Notes under the pieces: model-generated
Databases searched by the model: none
The model's input: the letters and a program-made list of their open reading frames with translations, nothing else
Told to the model about the DNA's origin: nothing
Position numbers and translations under genes: made by a program
Shown: in pieces, positions 17,793 through 26,877 of the stretch
How positions within the stretch are numbered: the stretch's first letter is position 1
How the letters are laid out: each line of letters begins with the position of its first letter
DNA from: Bizionia argentinensis JUB59
Lineage (GTDB): Bacteria; Bacteroidota; Bacteroidia; Flavobacteriales; Flavobacteriaceae
Direction: 5' to 3'
DNA: 64,000 nt
NCBI RefSeq assembly: GCF_000224335.1
Contig: NZ_AFXZ01000034.1
Coordinates: 62,001 to 126,000 of the forward strand

Positions 17793-17834
17793 AAAAATGC
17801 CTCTGAAAACATTTGTTTTTAGAGGCATTTTTAT
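17793..17834 (+). terminator. Terminator of the M1 peptidase gene
   Basis: AAATGCCTCT at 17795-17804 pairs with AGAGGCATTT at 17821-17830; an inner AAAAC/GTTTT stem extends the hairpin, and a T tract follows. Confidence 0.85.
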
Positions 17835-17985
17835 TGATAAAATAGTTTGAGGACAATTAGTTTCTATGTGTGACACAGCTAATCCTTAAAATACTTTTAA
17901 GCTGAATCTATCATGAGCGTTGGCATTCTTTAAAAGCAAAACTATAAAATTTAACAAAAATTGTTATTGAGCTAGAACTTTAAAT

Positions 17986-18156
17986 TCAAGCTCCTTCTCC
18001 TTCTCCTTCTTCCTCTTCCTTTGACTTTTTAATAATAGCTTTAAGACGTTCTTTACGTAAAACTTTTTCTGCTTTTTTCTTGTCAATTTTTCTATTGAGA
18101 AGCTTGGTATGTTGGGCCTTGTTTTTTGTGTTTTTCTGACCTTTAGGTTTTGGCAT
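17986..18156 (-). CDS. Small basic protein, 56 aa
   Basis: A short reading frame from an ATG (18156) to a TGA (17986-17988) encoding 56 residues. The N-terminal 45 are very lysine-rich (MPKPKGQKNTKNKAQHTK and so on) and the C-terminus is a run of glutamates followed by GEGEGEGA. This strong coding bias and the clean start argue that it is real, and I recall similar MPKPKGQKN proteins in flavobacterial genomes. It could bind nucleic acid or ribosomes, but that rests only on charge. The acidic end is encoded by a short GGAGAA repeat (about 17990-18007), which may vary in length between strains. Confidence 0.6.
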   Translation of the reverse strand: MPKPKGQKNTKNKAQHTKLLNRKIDKKKAEKVLRKERLKAIIKKSKEEEEGEGEGA

Positions 18157-18348
18157 GACAGTGTGTTTTTATACGGGAGAAAAGTACGAGAAAAGGATCA
18201 AATTTGAACTAAAAAATGAACTATAGTTCTAAAATTGTCATTATTAGTTAAATTTAATCATAACATTTCCGTTTTAAAGGCATTAATAATCCCATTAAAG
18301 TACATTCACATTGATTAAAATAATAAATTTGTATTTCAAATAAATTGA

Positions 18349-18438
18349 TTGGAAAAGACTGAAAATAAAGATATACAGCAGCCCGTTAAGAAGAAAAAAA
18401 ACGGTTTAGATTCTTAAGAATAATCGGGTGGATTATTC
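18349..18438 (+). other. tamB: Shifted 5' end of tamB: slippery heptamer plus hairpin
   Basis: A TTG at 18349 opens a frame encoding MEKTENKDIQQPVKKKK, typical of the cytosolic start of flavobacterial TamB. It ends at a TAA at 18415-18417. The rest of TamB is in the -1 frame. The junction is the heptamer A AAA AAC (18396-18402), in phase for a -1 shift, after which the frame reads RFRFLRIIGW into the membrane anchor. A 9-bp hairpin, AGAATAATC at 18417-18425 with its complement at 18431-18439, lies 14 bases downstream. Either a programmed shift or a one-base error or phase variant in the A8 run would explain it. Confidence 0.6.
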
Positions 18439-18461
18439 TCAGTATCCTCCTACTTTTATTT

Positions 18462-21400
18462 TTGCTGATTCTTTTTATTAGAAGCCCTTGGGGCCAAGAC
18501 ATTATTGTTACCGAAGCGGTTTCGTTTCTTTCTAACAAAACAAAAACCAAGGTAGAAGTTGAAAAACTGTTTGTCACTTTTGATGGTAACGTTCAATTAA
18601 ACGGTTTATATCTAGAGGATACCAAAGGCGATACACTTATATATTCCAAAACATTAGAAGCCAATGCGCCAATCTGGTCTATAATTCGTGGAAATGGTAT
18701 TGGTGTCGATGCTTTATATTGGAACGGTGTTCGTGCTAATGTTACTAGAAAAGATAGTATTGAAGGTTTTAATTTCCAGTTTATTATTGATGCTTTTGCT
18801 TCAGAAAAAAATACCGAAGTTCCTGCCGATTCCACATCTGCGCCTTTAAATTTAATTTTAGGTAAACTGCGTCTAAACGATTTTGATGTGGTTTATAACG
18901 ACGCTGTTACAGGTATTGATAGTCGTTATAAAATTGGTAAACTCCATGCTAACATGGATAAAACCGATTTAGAAACTATGACGTTTAAAGCGTCCCATTT
19001 GGAATTAGTAGATAGTAACATTAAGTTTATACAAACACCAGTTCCTGATACACCGGATTCAGAAAATACCACGTTGCCGTTAATAACTGTCGACGAATTA
19101 AAGCTGACCAATGTTTATGCCGATTACCAAAGTGACGCCAATAAAATAGCTGCCATTATAGATGTTAAAGAATTATACGCTGAAATTCCGAATATCGATT
19201 TAGCCGATGAACTTTTTGAAGTTGATGCGTTTAGTCTTAAAAACTCATCCATAACCCTCAAAACTGAAATGGAGAATAATGCCGTTACCCAAAAAGTTAA
19301 AGATGTTTCTGAAGATATTGAGCAAGATATTAAAGCATTTGAATGGCCAAGCATACAATTTGTTATTGGCGAAATAGATTTAGAAAACAACAATTTTAGT
19401 TATTTTGTGAATAATGAAAAAGGTAAAAAAGGTGTTTTTAATTCCAATGCAATTCAATTAACAAACATTAATCTGAAAGCAGAAGAAATTGTACTGAAAG
19501 ATAAAATTGCCGAATTGCAAATGGATGAGGCTTCATTTAAAGAAATTTCAGGGATTAATTTAAAATCCTTGAATTTCAACTTAAATGCATCAGATAAGCA
19601 GCTCAAAATTTATGATTTAAAAACGGCTTTAAATAATAATTCGTTACAAGGAAATTTTCAACTAGACTATCCGTCTTTAGCGAAATTAATACAAGCGCCA
19701 GACCAATCTAAAGTCGCATTAAATATGCCGAACTTTAAAGTGTCTCTTAGAGATTTATTTCTAATTCAACCCGATTTAAAAGAAAACGAATATCTCTTGG
19801 CTTTAAGTAAAAAGCCTGTTTCTGGAAGCTTAAAAGCGGATGGTTATTTGTCGGATATTAACGTATCCAAAATGATAGTTGATTGGAATAGCACGAAGAT
19901 TTCAGCTAATGGAAAAATCCAAAATGTTACCAAACCAGGAAATTTAGTATTTAATATTCCTGCTTTTTCAGCTATTACAAAACGAACAGATATTGTTCAA
20001 TTTGTTAAAGAGGAAGAATTGGGTGTTAGTTTACCGGCAGACGTAAAACTAGTTGGTAACGCAAAAGGAAGCCTTAACGATATAGTTGCCAATGCGACTT
20101 TAACAACCTCGCAAGGTATTGCTAAAGTGGAGGGGCAATTTAAAAGCGGTGAGACTTTAGAATTTAATGCCGATTTAGAAATTCAAGATTATAAACTGAA
20201 TGAACTTCTAAAGAATGAGCAATTAGGTACCTTAAATTTAAAAGTTATAGCTCAAGGAAAAGGTGATAATATTAATAATTTGGATGCAACTCTAGAAGCC
20301 ACGGTGTCGAGTTTTAAATACAATAATTATAATGTAAACGATTTAAAATTAATTGGCGATATTAAAAATGGTTCTGGAACTTTGACGTCTAATTATAAGG
20401 ATAGAAACTTGAATGCTAATTTATATGCTACCGTTATTTTAGACTCTATTTTACCTGAAGCTACAGCCGAATTGGATATTATTGGGGCGGATTTACAAGC
20501 ACTGGGACTTATGGATCGGAATGTAAAAACAGCAATGAAGATTTATGCTGATTTTAAAGGTAATGGCACTGATTTCGATGTGGCAACCATTGTAGATGAA
20601 GGCGTTTTTGTTTACGACGATAAAAGTTACTTACTCGGTAAATTGGATGCTTTGGCTCATGTGCGTAGCGATACGACATCGGTTTCCATAAGAAATAAAA
20701 TGGTGGATCTACAACTTCAATCTAACGCCGATCCCGAAACGTGGACGAAGTCCATAAGAAGTCACGTTTTAAGTTACTTTTATCGAGACTTTAAAACAGC
20801 GGATAGCTTAGGTAATCCTGTGAATTTAAAATTGCGAGGAAAAATAAGCCAATCGCCTATTCTAAATGAGGTCTTTTTGGTTAATGTAAAAGATCTTGAT
20901 ACCATTAGTCTAGTAGTAGATTATATAGAATCAGAGCGTAAACTGAAAGCTAATATTACCGCGCCGCATATTAATTACAGCGATATGACGCTGGATAGCT
21001 TGGCTTTTACCATGAATACCGACGCAGATAAATTTAATTTTAATTTAGGCTTTAATAACGTTGTAGCTGGTCCTTTAGATATTCAAAAAACAATTATTTC
21101 TGGTAATCAAGTTAACAACGAGTTAGCACTAGAGTTCACAGCCTTCCATAAAAAGGAGGTTTTAGCTCAAATTTTTAGTGAAGTTACAGGTACTAGTGAT
21201 GCACTTCGTTTTCACGTGAAACCCGATAATTTGGTCATTAATAAAACGCCATGGACTGTTCCAGAGTCTAATGAAATGCTCATTTATCCAAAGAAATTAG
21301 AGTTTAACGAATTCCAATTTAGTAAAGGGAACCAATCATTTGAAATCACCGATAAATTAGCAGACGTTGCTAAAGAACATATTGCAGTCAATTTTAAAAA

Positions 21401-23462
21401 CTTTAAATTAAGTGAATTTTTAAATTATTTAAATCCGAATGTAGATTTAGCTGCTGGTAATTTAAATGGCGATTTTATCTTAGAAGATCCATTTACCGAT
21501 ACAGGTATTGTGGCAGATTTAGATATTTCAGATTTCCGCATGATGGATGTGGATTTAGGTGTGGTAGATATAAATGCTAAATCTCTTGGAGGTAATAGTT
21601 ATGATTTTAATGCACACATGAAGGGTGGTGAAATTGATTTGGACCTGGAAGGCGACTATATAGCTAGTCAATCTGGTGCAGATCTAGATTTAAATCTGGA
21701 TATTAATAAATTTAATATGACAGCCATAACTGGGTTTACTCAAGGTGAAATAACAGAAACATCGGGAAGTTTTTCAGGGAAATTCACATTAAATGGCACT
21801 ACAAAAGAACCGTTATATGAAGGGGAATTGGATTTTAATGATGCCAATTTTAAGATCGCCATGTTTAATTCAGCTTTTGCCTTACGTAATGAAACTTTAA
21901 GTATTGATAATTCCGGATTGTCCATGAACAGTTTCACCATCCGCGATGCAAACAAGAATACATTTGAAATGTCTGGCAAAATAGGGTCTGAAAGCTTTAT
22001 CAATCCTACTTTCGACTTACAAGTAAACGCAGACAATTTTCAAGTGCTAAATGCCACAAAAGAGGATAACGATTTTCTATACGGAAAAGTGAGTTTTGAT
22101 GGGAGTGCTAAAATAACAGGCGACTTACAAATTCCGAAAATAGATATGGATATGACGGTAACTTCCGATACAGACGTTACCTACGTTTTACCATCTGCTA
22201 CAGTAAATATAGAAGAACGCGATGGTGTAGTCGTTTTTGTTAACCGGGAAAATCCAGATGCTATTTTAACCCGGACTAATGAAAAAACGGCCAGAATAAC
22301 AGGAATAGATATAACCGCACTTTTAAAAATTGGTAAGGAAGCAGCTGTAACTTTAATTATTGATGAAGAAACGGGCGATAACTTTAAAGTCTCCGGCGAA
22401 GGTGATTTTAATATGACCATGAATCCAAATGGAAATCTAACCCTTTCCGGTGTTTATGAAGTTTCTTCTGGACATTATGAGTTAAACTTATATAAAATAG
22501 TAAACCGTAAATTTAACCTGGTCCCTGGTAGTCGTGTCACTTGGTCCGGTGATCCTTTTGATGCCAAATTAGATGTAAAAGCAGTTTACCAAGTAGAGTC
22601 TTCTGCCTCGGCATTAATGGCGCCAATGTATTCTGGTATTGATCCTGCCGTTAAGGGGAAATTCCGTCAAGTGTTGCCATTCTATGTGTTTTTGAATATC
22701 GATGGACAATTATTGGAGCCAGAGATTGCCTTTAATTTAGATATGCCTGAAGAGAAGCAAGGTGCAATAGGTGGACAAGTGTATAGCAGGATTCAGCAAT
22801 TAAATAATCAGGAAGACGAATTAAACAGACAAGTGTTTTCACTTTTAGTATTGAATCGATTCTATCCAGATCCAGGAAGTGACGGAAGTTCTGGTGGTGT
22901 GGCTTCAATTGCCCGAGATAACTTAAATGATGCCGTTTCAGATCAATTAAATATGTTTTCAGATAAACTATTAGGGAGTTCTGGTTTCGAACTCGATTTC
23001 GGACTTAATAGCTTCACAGATTATCAAGGAACATCTCCGCAACAGCGTACTCAATTGGATATTGCAGCACAGAAAAAATTGTTTGACGACCGGTTAATTG
23101 TTCGTGTTGGTAGTGAAGTAGATATTGAAGGTAGTAGTTCCACAGGAGAAGAAACACCTATAATAGGTAACGTGAGTATTGAGTACTTATTAACCGAAAG
23201 TGGTCGGTATCGTTTAAAAGGTTTTAGTAGAAATGAGTTTGAAAATGTCATTGATGGGCAAACCGTTGTTAGCGGTATCGCCGTGATTTTTACACAGGAA
23301 TTTAATAAATATAACGAGCTTTGGGATGCTCTATTTAAAGCGGAAACCGAACAAGAGAAGGAAGAAAAAGAGCGAAAAAAAGCTAAAAAGAAAGCCGCTA
23401 AAGAAAAACGCAAGGAAGAAGAAGCTGCAATTGATAATAGCATTGAAGATAAAAAGAACTAA
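18462..23462 (+). CDS. tamB: Translocation/assembly module protein TamB (AsmA-like)
   Basis: A very long inner-membrane-anchored periplasmic protein (1666 residues from the in-frame TTG at 18462). That start falls inside the anchor helix, so the true protein should begin further upstream, at 18349, through a -1 frame change at 18402 (see the 18349-18438 entry). After the anchor, the AsmA-like segment (SPWGQDIIVTEAVSFLSNKT) leads into a long repetitive beta structure and the C-terminal TamB/DUF490 domain (about 1200-1620, with LNLYKIVNRKFNLVPGSR and GSSGFELDFG). The last 45 residues are unusually Lys/Glu-rich. TamB bridges the periplasm and works with an Omp85 partner in outer-membrane protein or lipid delivery; that partner, tamL, starts 18 bases downstream. 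Confidence 0.92.
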   Translation: MLILFIRSPWGQDIIVTEAVSFLSNKTKTKVEVEKLFVTFDGNVQLNGLYLEDTKGDTLIYSKTLEANAPIWSIIRGNGIGVDALYWNGVRANVTRKDSIEGFNFQFIIDAFASEKNTEVPADSTSAPLNLILGKLRLNDFDVVYNDAVTGIDSRYKIGKLHANMDKTDLETMTFKASHLELVDSNIKFIQTPVPDTPDSENTTLPLITVDELKLTNVYADYQSDANKIAAIIDVKELYAEIPNIDLADELFEVDAFSLKNSSITLKTEMENNAVTQKVKDVSEDIEQDIKAFEWPSIQFVIGEIDLENNNFSYFVNNEKGKKGVFNSNAIQLTNINLKAEEIVLKDKIAELQMDEASFKEISGINLKSLNFNLNASDKQLKIYDLKTALNNNSLQGNFQLDYPSLAKLIQAPDQSKVALNMPNFKVSLRDLFLIQPDLKENEYLLALSKKPVSGSLKADGYLSDINVSKMIVDWNSTKISANGKIQNVTKPGNLVFNIPAFSAITKRTDIVQFVKEEELGVSLPADVKLVGNAKGSLNDIVANATLTTSQGIAKVEGQFKSGETLEFNADLEIQDYKLNELLKNEQLGTLNLKVIAQGKGDNINNLDATLEATVSSFKYNNYNVNDLKLIGDIKNGSGTLTSNYKDRNLNANLYATVILDSILPEATAELDIIGADLQALGLMDRNVKTAMKIYADFKGNGTDFDVATIVDEGVFVYDDKSYLLGKLDALAHVRSDTTSVSIRNKMVDLQLQSNADPETWTKSIRSHVLSYFYRDFKTADSLGNPVNLKLRGKISQSPILNEVFLVNVKDLDTISLVVDYIESERKLKANITAPHINYSDMTLDSLAFTMNTDADKFNFNLGFNNVVAGPLDIQKTIISGNQVNNELALEFTAFHKKEVLAQIFSEVTGTSDALRFHVKPDNLVINKTPWTVPESNEMLIYPKKLEFNEFQFSKGNQSFEITDKLADVAKEHIAVNFKNFKLSEFLNYLNPNVDLAAGNLNGDFILEDPFTDTGIVADLDISDFRMMDVDLGVVDINAKSLGGNSYDFNAHMKGGEIDLDLEGDYIASQSGADLDLNLDINKFNMTAITGFTQGEITETSGSFSGKFTLNGTTKEPLYEGELDFNDANFKIAMFNSAFALRNETLSIDNSGLSMNSFTIRDANKNTFEMSGKIGSESFINPTFDLQVNADNFQVLNATKEDNDFLYGKVSFDGSAKITGDLQIPKIDMDMTVTSDTDVTYVLPSATVNIEERDGVVVFVNRENPDAILTRTNEKTARITGIDITALLKIGKEAAVTLIIDEETGDNFKVSGEGDFNMTMNPNGNLTLSGVYEVSSGHYELNLYKIVNRKFNLVPGSRVTWSGDPFDAKLDVKAVYQVESSASALMAPMYSGIDPAVKGKFRQVLPFYVFLNIDGQLLEPEIAFNLDMPEEKQGAIGGQVYSRIQQLNNQEDELNRQVFSLLVLNRFYPDPGSDGSSGGVASIARDNLNDAVSDQLNMFSDKLLGSSGFELDFGLNSFTDYQGTSPQQRTQLDIAAQKKLFDDRLIVRVGSEVDIEGSSSTGEETPIIGNVSIEYLLTESGRYRLKGFSRNEFENVIDGQTVVSGIAVIFTQEFNKYNELWDALFKAETEQEKEEKERKKAKKKAAKEKRKEEEAAIDNSIEDKKN

Positions 23463-23480
23463 ATATAAAAATAAGATAAC

Positions 23481-25760
23481 TTGAAATATAATTTCACATC
23501 CATAATCATATATCTTTTCCTATTAGGAAGTTTTTACTCATGCGGTATCATCAAGCATATTCCCGAGGATGAACGGTTATATACAGGTGCCAAATTAGTC
23601 ATTGAATCGGATAGTGTTATTAAAAATGAATCGGCTTTAAAAACAGATTTAGAAACGGTTTTACGTCCAGAACCTAATTCTAAATTCTTGGGTATATATT
23701 TCGGTTTGTATTACTACTATAAAGTTCAAAAAGAGAAACCAGGGTTTATTAATCGTTGGCTTTATAAGCAATTAGGAGAAGAGCCTGTTTATCAATCGGA
23801 TGTAGAAACTTATGATGTTGAAGAGTTATTAGTTAACCGATTAGAAAATCGCGGTTTCTTTTATAGTAGCGCAGCGTCTGAATTTGAAGAAACTGAAAAA
23901 AAGGCATCTTTAAAATATACTGTAACGGTTCCAAAACCTTATAGAATGGTTAATTATAAACTAGATTCTATGCCTTTTAGTATTCATAAAAGTGTAGAAA
24001 AATTAGTGTCGGAATCACCTTTTAAAACGGGGATGCGCTTCGATTTAAATACCATGAAAATGGAGCGCCAACGTATTGATAAAAACTTAAAGAAAAAAGG
24101 CTACTATAACTTTAATGAAAATTTTTTAATTTTTGAAGCGGATACAAATCAATACCATAACAAAAACTTCGATTTATTTTTAAAGCTTAAAAATGAAGTA
24201 CCTAAAAAAAGTTTGATTCCTTATACGATTTCAAAAATCAATATTTATCCTAATTATAAGGTGTCAAATTCTGCTGAATTGAAGCCTACACGTTATAATG
24301 AAAAGAATTTTATTCAAGAGGAAGAGTTTTTTAAGCCCAAATATTTAGATCCCTTTGTTGTTCTAGAAGAAGGAGACTATTTCAATCCTGAACGTTCCCG
24401 AAATACGGCTAGACGCCTATCTACAATTGGCGCTTATAAGTATGTAAACATTCAATATAAAGAGTTAGATACCTTGGCAGATGATAATTTAGGGCATTTA
24501 GAAGCCAATATTTATTTATCGCCTTTAAACAAACGTGCACTTCGAGCCGAACTTCAGGTAGTAACTAAGTCCAATAATTTTGCAGGACCAGCATTTACGT
24601 TAACCTTAAGTAATCGGAATTTATTTGGTGGTGGTGAAACGTATAATATCACTCCAAAAGTCGGTTATGAAAAACAGATAGGTGGAAACCAAAACTCGGG
24701 AAATAGTAGTTTAGAATTAGGACTTCAAAATGAACTTATTTTTCCAAGAGTATTGTTTCCGGTTAAAATTAATGATGATTTCTTTAAATATTCAATCCCT
24801 AAAACAAAAACATCTTTAAGTGTAGATTATTTGAAACGAACGGACTTATATACCTTGCTTTCGGGAACCGCACTATTTGGATATTTATGGGATGCTAATC
24901 AGTATGTAACACATGAAATTAATCCGATTACAGTAAATTATACGGCACTTTTAAACAAAACCGATGCTTTTGAAGATATTTTGAATAAGGACCCATTTTT
25001 AAGACGCAGTTTTGATCAACAATTTATTGCTGGTTTAACTTACGGTTTTACTTATAATGAAATGGTTAATGCCAATAAAAAGCATCAGCTTTATTTCAGT
25101 TTTAAATTTGACATTGCTGGAAATACTATTGGTCTATTAGGCAAGGATCAAGGTCCGAATAAAACTAAAACATTTTTAGGATTGGAATATGCGCAATATG
25201 CCAAAGCCGATATTGATTTTCACTATCATTTAAATATGGGTAAAGAACAGGTTATAGCAGCTCGTGTTTTTGGCGGGTATGGTTTGGCATATGGAAACTC
25301 CGATGTCATTCCATTTGTAAAACAGTATTATTCAGGCGGGCCTTATAGTGTTCGTGCTTTTAATATTCGTTCGCTAGGACCAGGAACTTATGATCCGGAT
25401 TCCGATCCTACCGATGGCGATATATTTTTCGATAAGACAGGAAATATCAAATTAGAAGCCAATATTGAATACCGATTTCCTATCGTATCCTTTTTGAAGG
25501 GTGCCGTTTTTGCCGATGCAGGAAATATTTGGAATTCTAAAGAAAACCCTATATATGACGGAAAGGATAAGTTTAGTAAAAATTTTATAAGCGAATTAGG
25601 AATGGGAGCGGGAATAGGACTGCGTGTTGATATTCAAAGTTTTGTTATTCGATTTGATTTGGCAGCACCGTTTCATAATCCAGCTTTACCAAAAGGTGAG
25701 CGTTTTGATTTTGATTTGAGTTCGCCTATTCTTAATTTTGCAATTGGTTATCCCTTTTAA
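23481..25760 (+). CDS. tamL: Omp85-family outer membrane lipoprotein, TamA-like (TamL)
   Basis: A 759-residue BamA/TamA-type protein starting at TTG. The N-terminus is a lipoprotein signal with a lipobox ending YSCG (Cys21), a feature of the Bacteroidota version called TamL. POTRA-like domains follow (about 40-370), and residues about 390-759 form the 16-stranded barrel, with the conserved GGPYSVRAFNIRSLGPG segment (about 615-631), which contains the lid-lock-like arginine motif, and a C-terminal beta-strand ending in aromatic Phe. It should insert or fold outer-membrane proteins together with TamB, whose gene ends 18 bases upstream. Lipidation at Cys21 is a prediction. Confidence 0.9.
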   Translation: MKYNFTSIIIYLFLLGSFYSCGIIKHIPEDERLYTGAKLVIESDSVIKNESALKTDLETVLRPEPNSKFLGIYFGLYYYYKVQKEKPGFINRWLYKQLGEEPVYQSDVETYDVEELLVNRLENRGFFYSSAASEFEETEKKASLKYTVTVPKPYRMVNYKLDSMPFSIHKSVEKLVSESPFKTGMRFDLNTMKMERQRIDKNLKKKGYYNFNENFLIFEADTNQYHNKNFDLFLKLKNEVPKKSLIPYTISKINIYPNYKVSNSAELKPTRYNEKNFIQEEEFFKPKYLDPFVVLEEGDYFNPERSRNTARRLSTIGAYKYVNIQYKELDTLADDNLGHLEANIYLSPLNKRALRAELQVVTKSNNFAGPAFTLTLSNRNLFGGGETYNITPKVGYEKQIGGNQNSGNSSLELGLQNELIFPRVLFPVKINDDFFKYSIPKTKTSLSVDYLKRTDLYTLLSGTALFGYLWDANQYVTHEINPITVNYTALLNKTDAFEDILNKDPFLRRSFDQQFIAGLTYGFTYNEMVNANKKHQLYFSFKFDIAGNTIGLLGKDQGPNKTKTFLGLEYAQYAKADIDFHYHLNMGKEQVIAARVFGGYGLAYGNSDVIPFVKQYYSGGPYSVRAFNIRSLGPGTYDPDSDPTDGDIFFDKTGNIKLEANIEYRFPIVSFLKGAVFADAGNIWNSKENPIYDGKDKFSKNFISELGMGAGIGLRVDIQSFVIRFDLAAPFHNPALPKGERFDFDLSSPILNFAIGYPF

Positions 25761-26027
25761 ATTTTGTTGAGTACTTTAGTGTTTGTTAATAGTCTGTTTA
25801 AATAAAGAGATTGGTGCTTAATTTTACATGTATTGTTAATTTTTTAAAATTAAGTGGTATATTCAAATGTTCAATTGATTCTTTATTTTAATAAAGAAAT
25901 CGCGGTGTATATTATCCAAAACTTGTAATTGCTAATTGGTGAAATTATATAGTAAAAAATATTTATATGTTACTTTAGTAAGTTTTTCTATTTTATTGCA
26001 ACGCTTTTTTTATACATTTACCCTCAA

Positions 26028-26222
26028 ATGAAAACACAAAACATTAAAATATTGGCTACAATCTTATTTTTATTAATAAGTTTTGTTTGTTTTTCGCAGG
26101 CTGCTGCACCACCACCACCCGGGCCACCACCACCACCAGGTCTTCCCATTGATGGTGGGATTTTTTCTGGCTTAATTTTAGGTGCTATATTTGGTGCTTA
26201 TCGTTTGTTTAAAGCTAAATAA
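26028..26222 (+). CDS. PID-CTERM-type mini-protein, 64 aa
   Basis: A 64-residue protein that is almost only sorting signals. Residues 1-24 are a signal peptide ending CFSQ, then a proline-rich stretch (APPPPGPPPPPG), the GLPIDGG motif, a hydrophobic helix (GLILGAIFGAY) and a short basic tail RLFKAK. PxPGLPIDGG followed by a helix and a basic tail is, as I recall, the PID-CTERM protein-sorting domain of Bacteroidota. Here there is no cargo domain at all between signal and tail. It lies between tamL and the convergent ribE, 4 bases from the end of ribE. Function unknown. Confidence 0.75.
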   Translation: MKTQNIKILATILFLLISFVCFSQAAAPPPPGPPPPPGLPIDGGIFSGLILGAIFGAYRLFKAK

Positions 26223-26226
26223 ATGT

Positions 26227-26817
26227 CTATTTATTTAAGTTAAAGAGCTTTGTAACATATTTTCCAATTACATCAAATTCTAAATTTACAACCGTTCCTA
26301 CCTTAAAAGTATTAAAGTTAGTGTGCTCATAAGTGTAGGGAATGATAGCTACACTAAAGCTATTTTTTGCCGAGTTTACTACCGTTAAACTTACGCCGTT
26401 AATGGTAATAGAGCCTTTTTCAATCGTTATATTATTGAGTGCCTCATCGTATTCAAAAGTGAAAACCCAGCTACCTGAGGCTTCTTCAACGTTAATACAT
26501 TTTGCTGTTTGGTCTACATGCCCTTGAACCATGTGGCCGTCTAATCGTGCGCCTAATTTCATAGCGCGTTCTAAATTAACCGAATCCCCAACTTTTAAAT
26601 CCCCGATATTAGTTTTCTTTATTGTTTCATCAATAGCTGTTACCGTATAATTTTCAGCAGCAATTTTAACAACCGTTAAACAAATGCCGTTATGCGCTAC
26701 GCTCTGATCTATTTTTAATTCTGAAGTAATATTAGAGCTAACAGTTATATGTAAGTTTTGAGCTTCTTTTTCTATTTGTTGGATAATGCCATTATCTTCT
26801 ATGATTCCAGTGAACAT
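26227..26817 (-). CDS. ribE: Riboflavin synthase alpha subunit
   Basis: A 196-residue two-lobed lumazine-binding protein that converts two 6,7-dimethyl-8-ribityllumazine molecules to riboflavin. The diagnostic start MFTGIIED, the first-repeat motif NGICLTVV, GHMVQGHVDQTA in the middle, and the second-repeat GVSLTVV are all present, showing the tandem duplication. Length is normal. It is a single gene, divergent from pdxA with 60 bases between starts. I see no FMN riboswitch upstream. Confidence 0.95.
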   Translation of the reverse strand: MFTGIIEDNGIIQQIEKEAQNLHITVSSNITSELKIDQSVAHNGICLTVVKIAAENYTVTAIDETIKKTNIGDLKVGDSVNLERAMKLGARLDGHMVQGHVDQTAKCINVEEASGSWVFTFEYDEALNNITIEKGSITINGVSLTVVNSAKNSFSVAIIPYTYEHTNFNTFKVGTVVNLEFDVIGKYVTKLFNLNK

Positions 26818-26835
26818 AAGTACAGATTATTTAGT

Positions 26836-26843
26836 TAAATTTG
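26836..26843 (+). promoter_or_regulatory. -7 element for pdxA
   Basis: TAAATTTG matches TAnnTTTG, 34 bases before the pdxA start at 26878. It lies in the short ribE-pdxA divergent region. Confidence 0.5.
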
Positions 26844-26877
26844 CAGAACAAAATTACAAACAAAAGTAGTATAAGTA

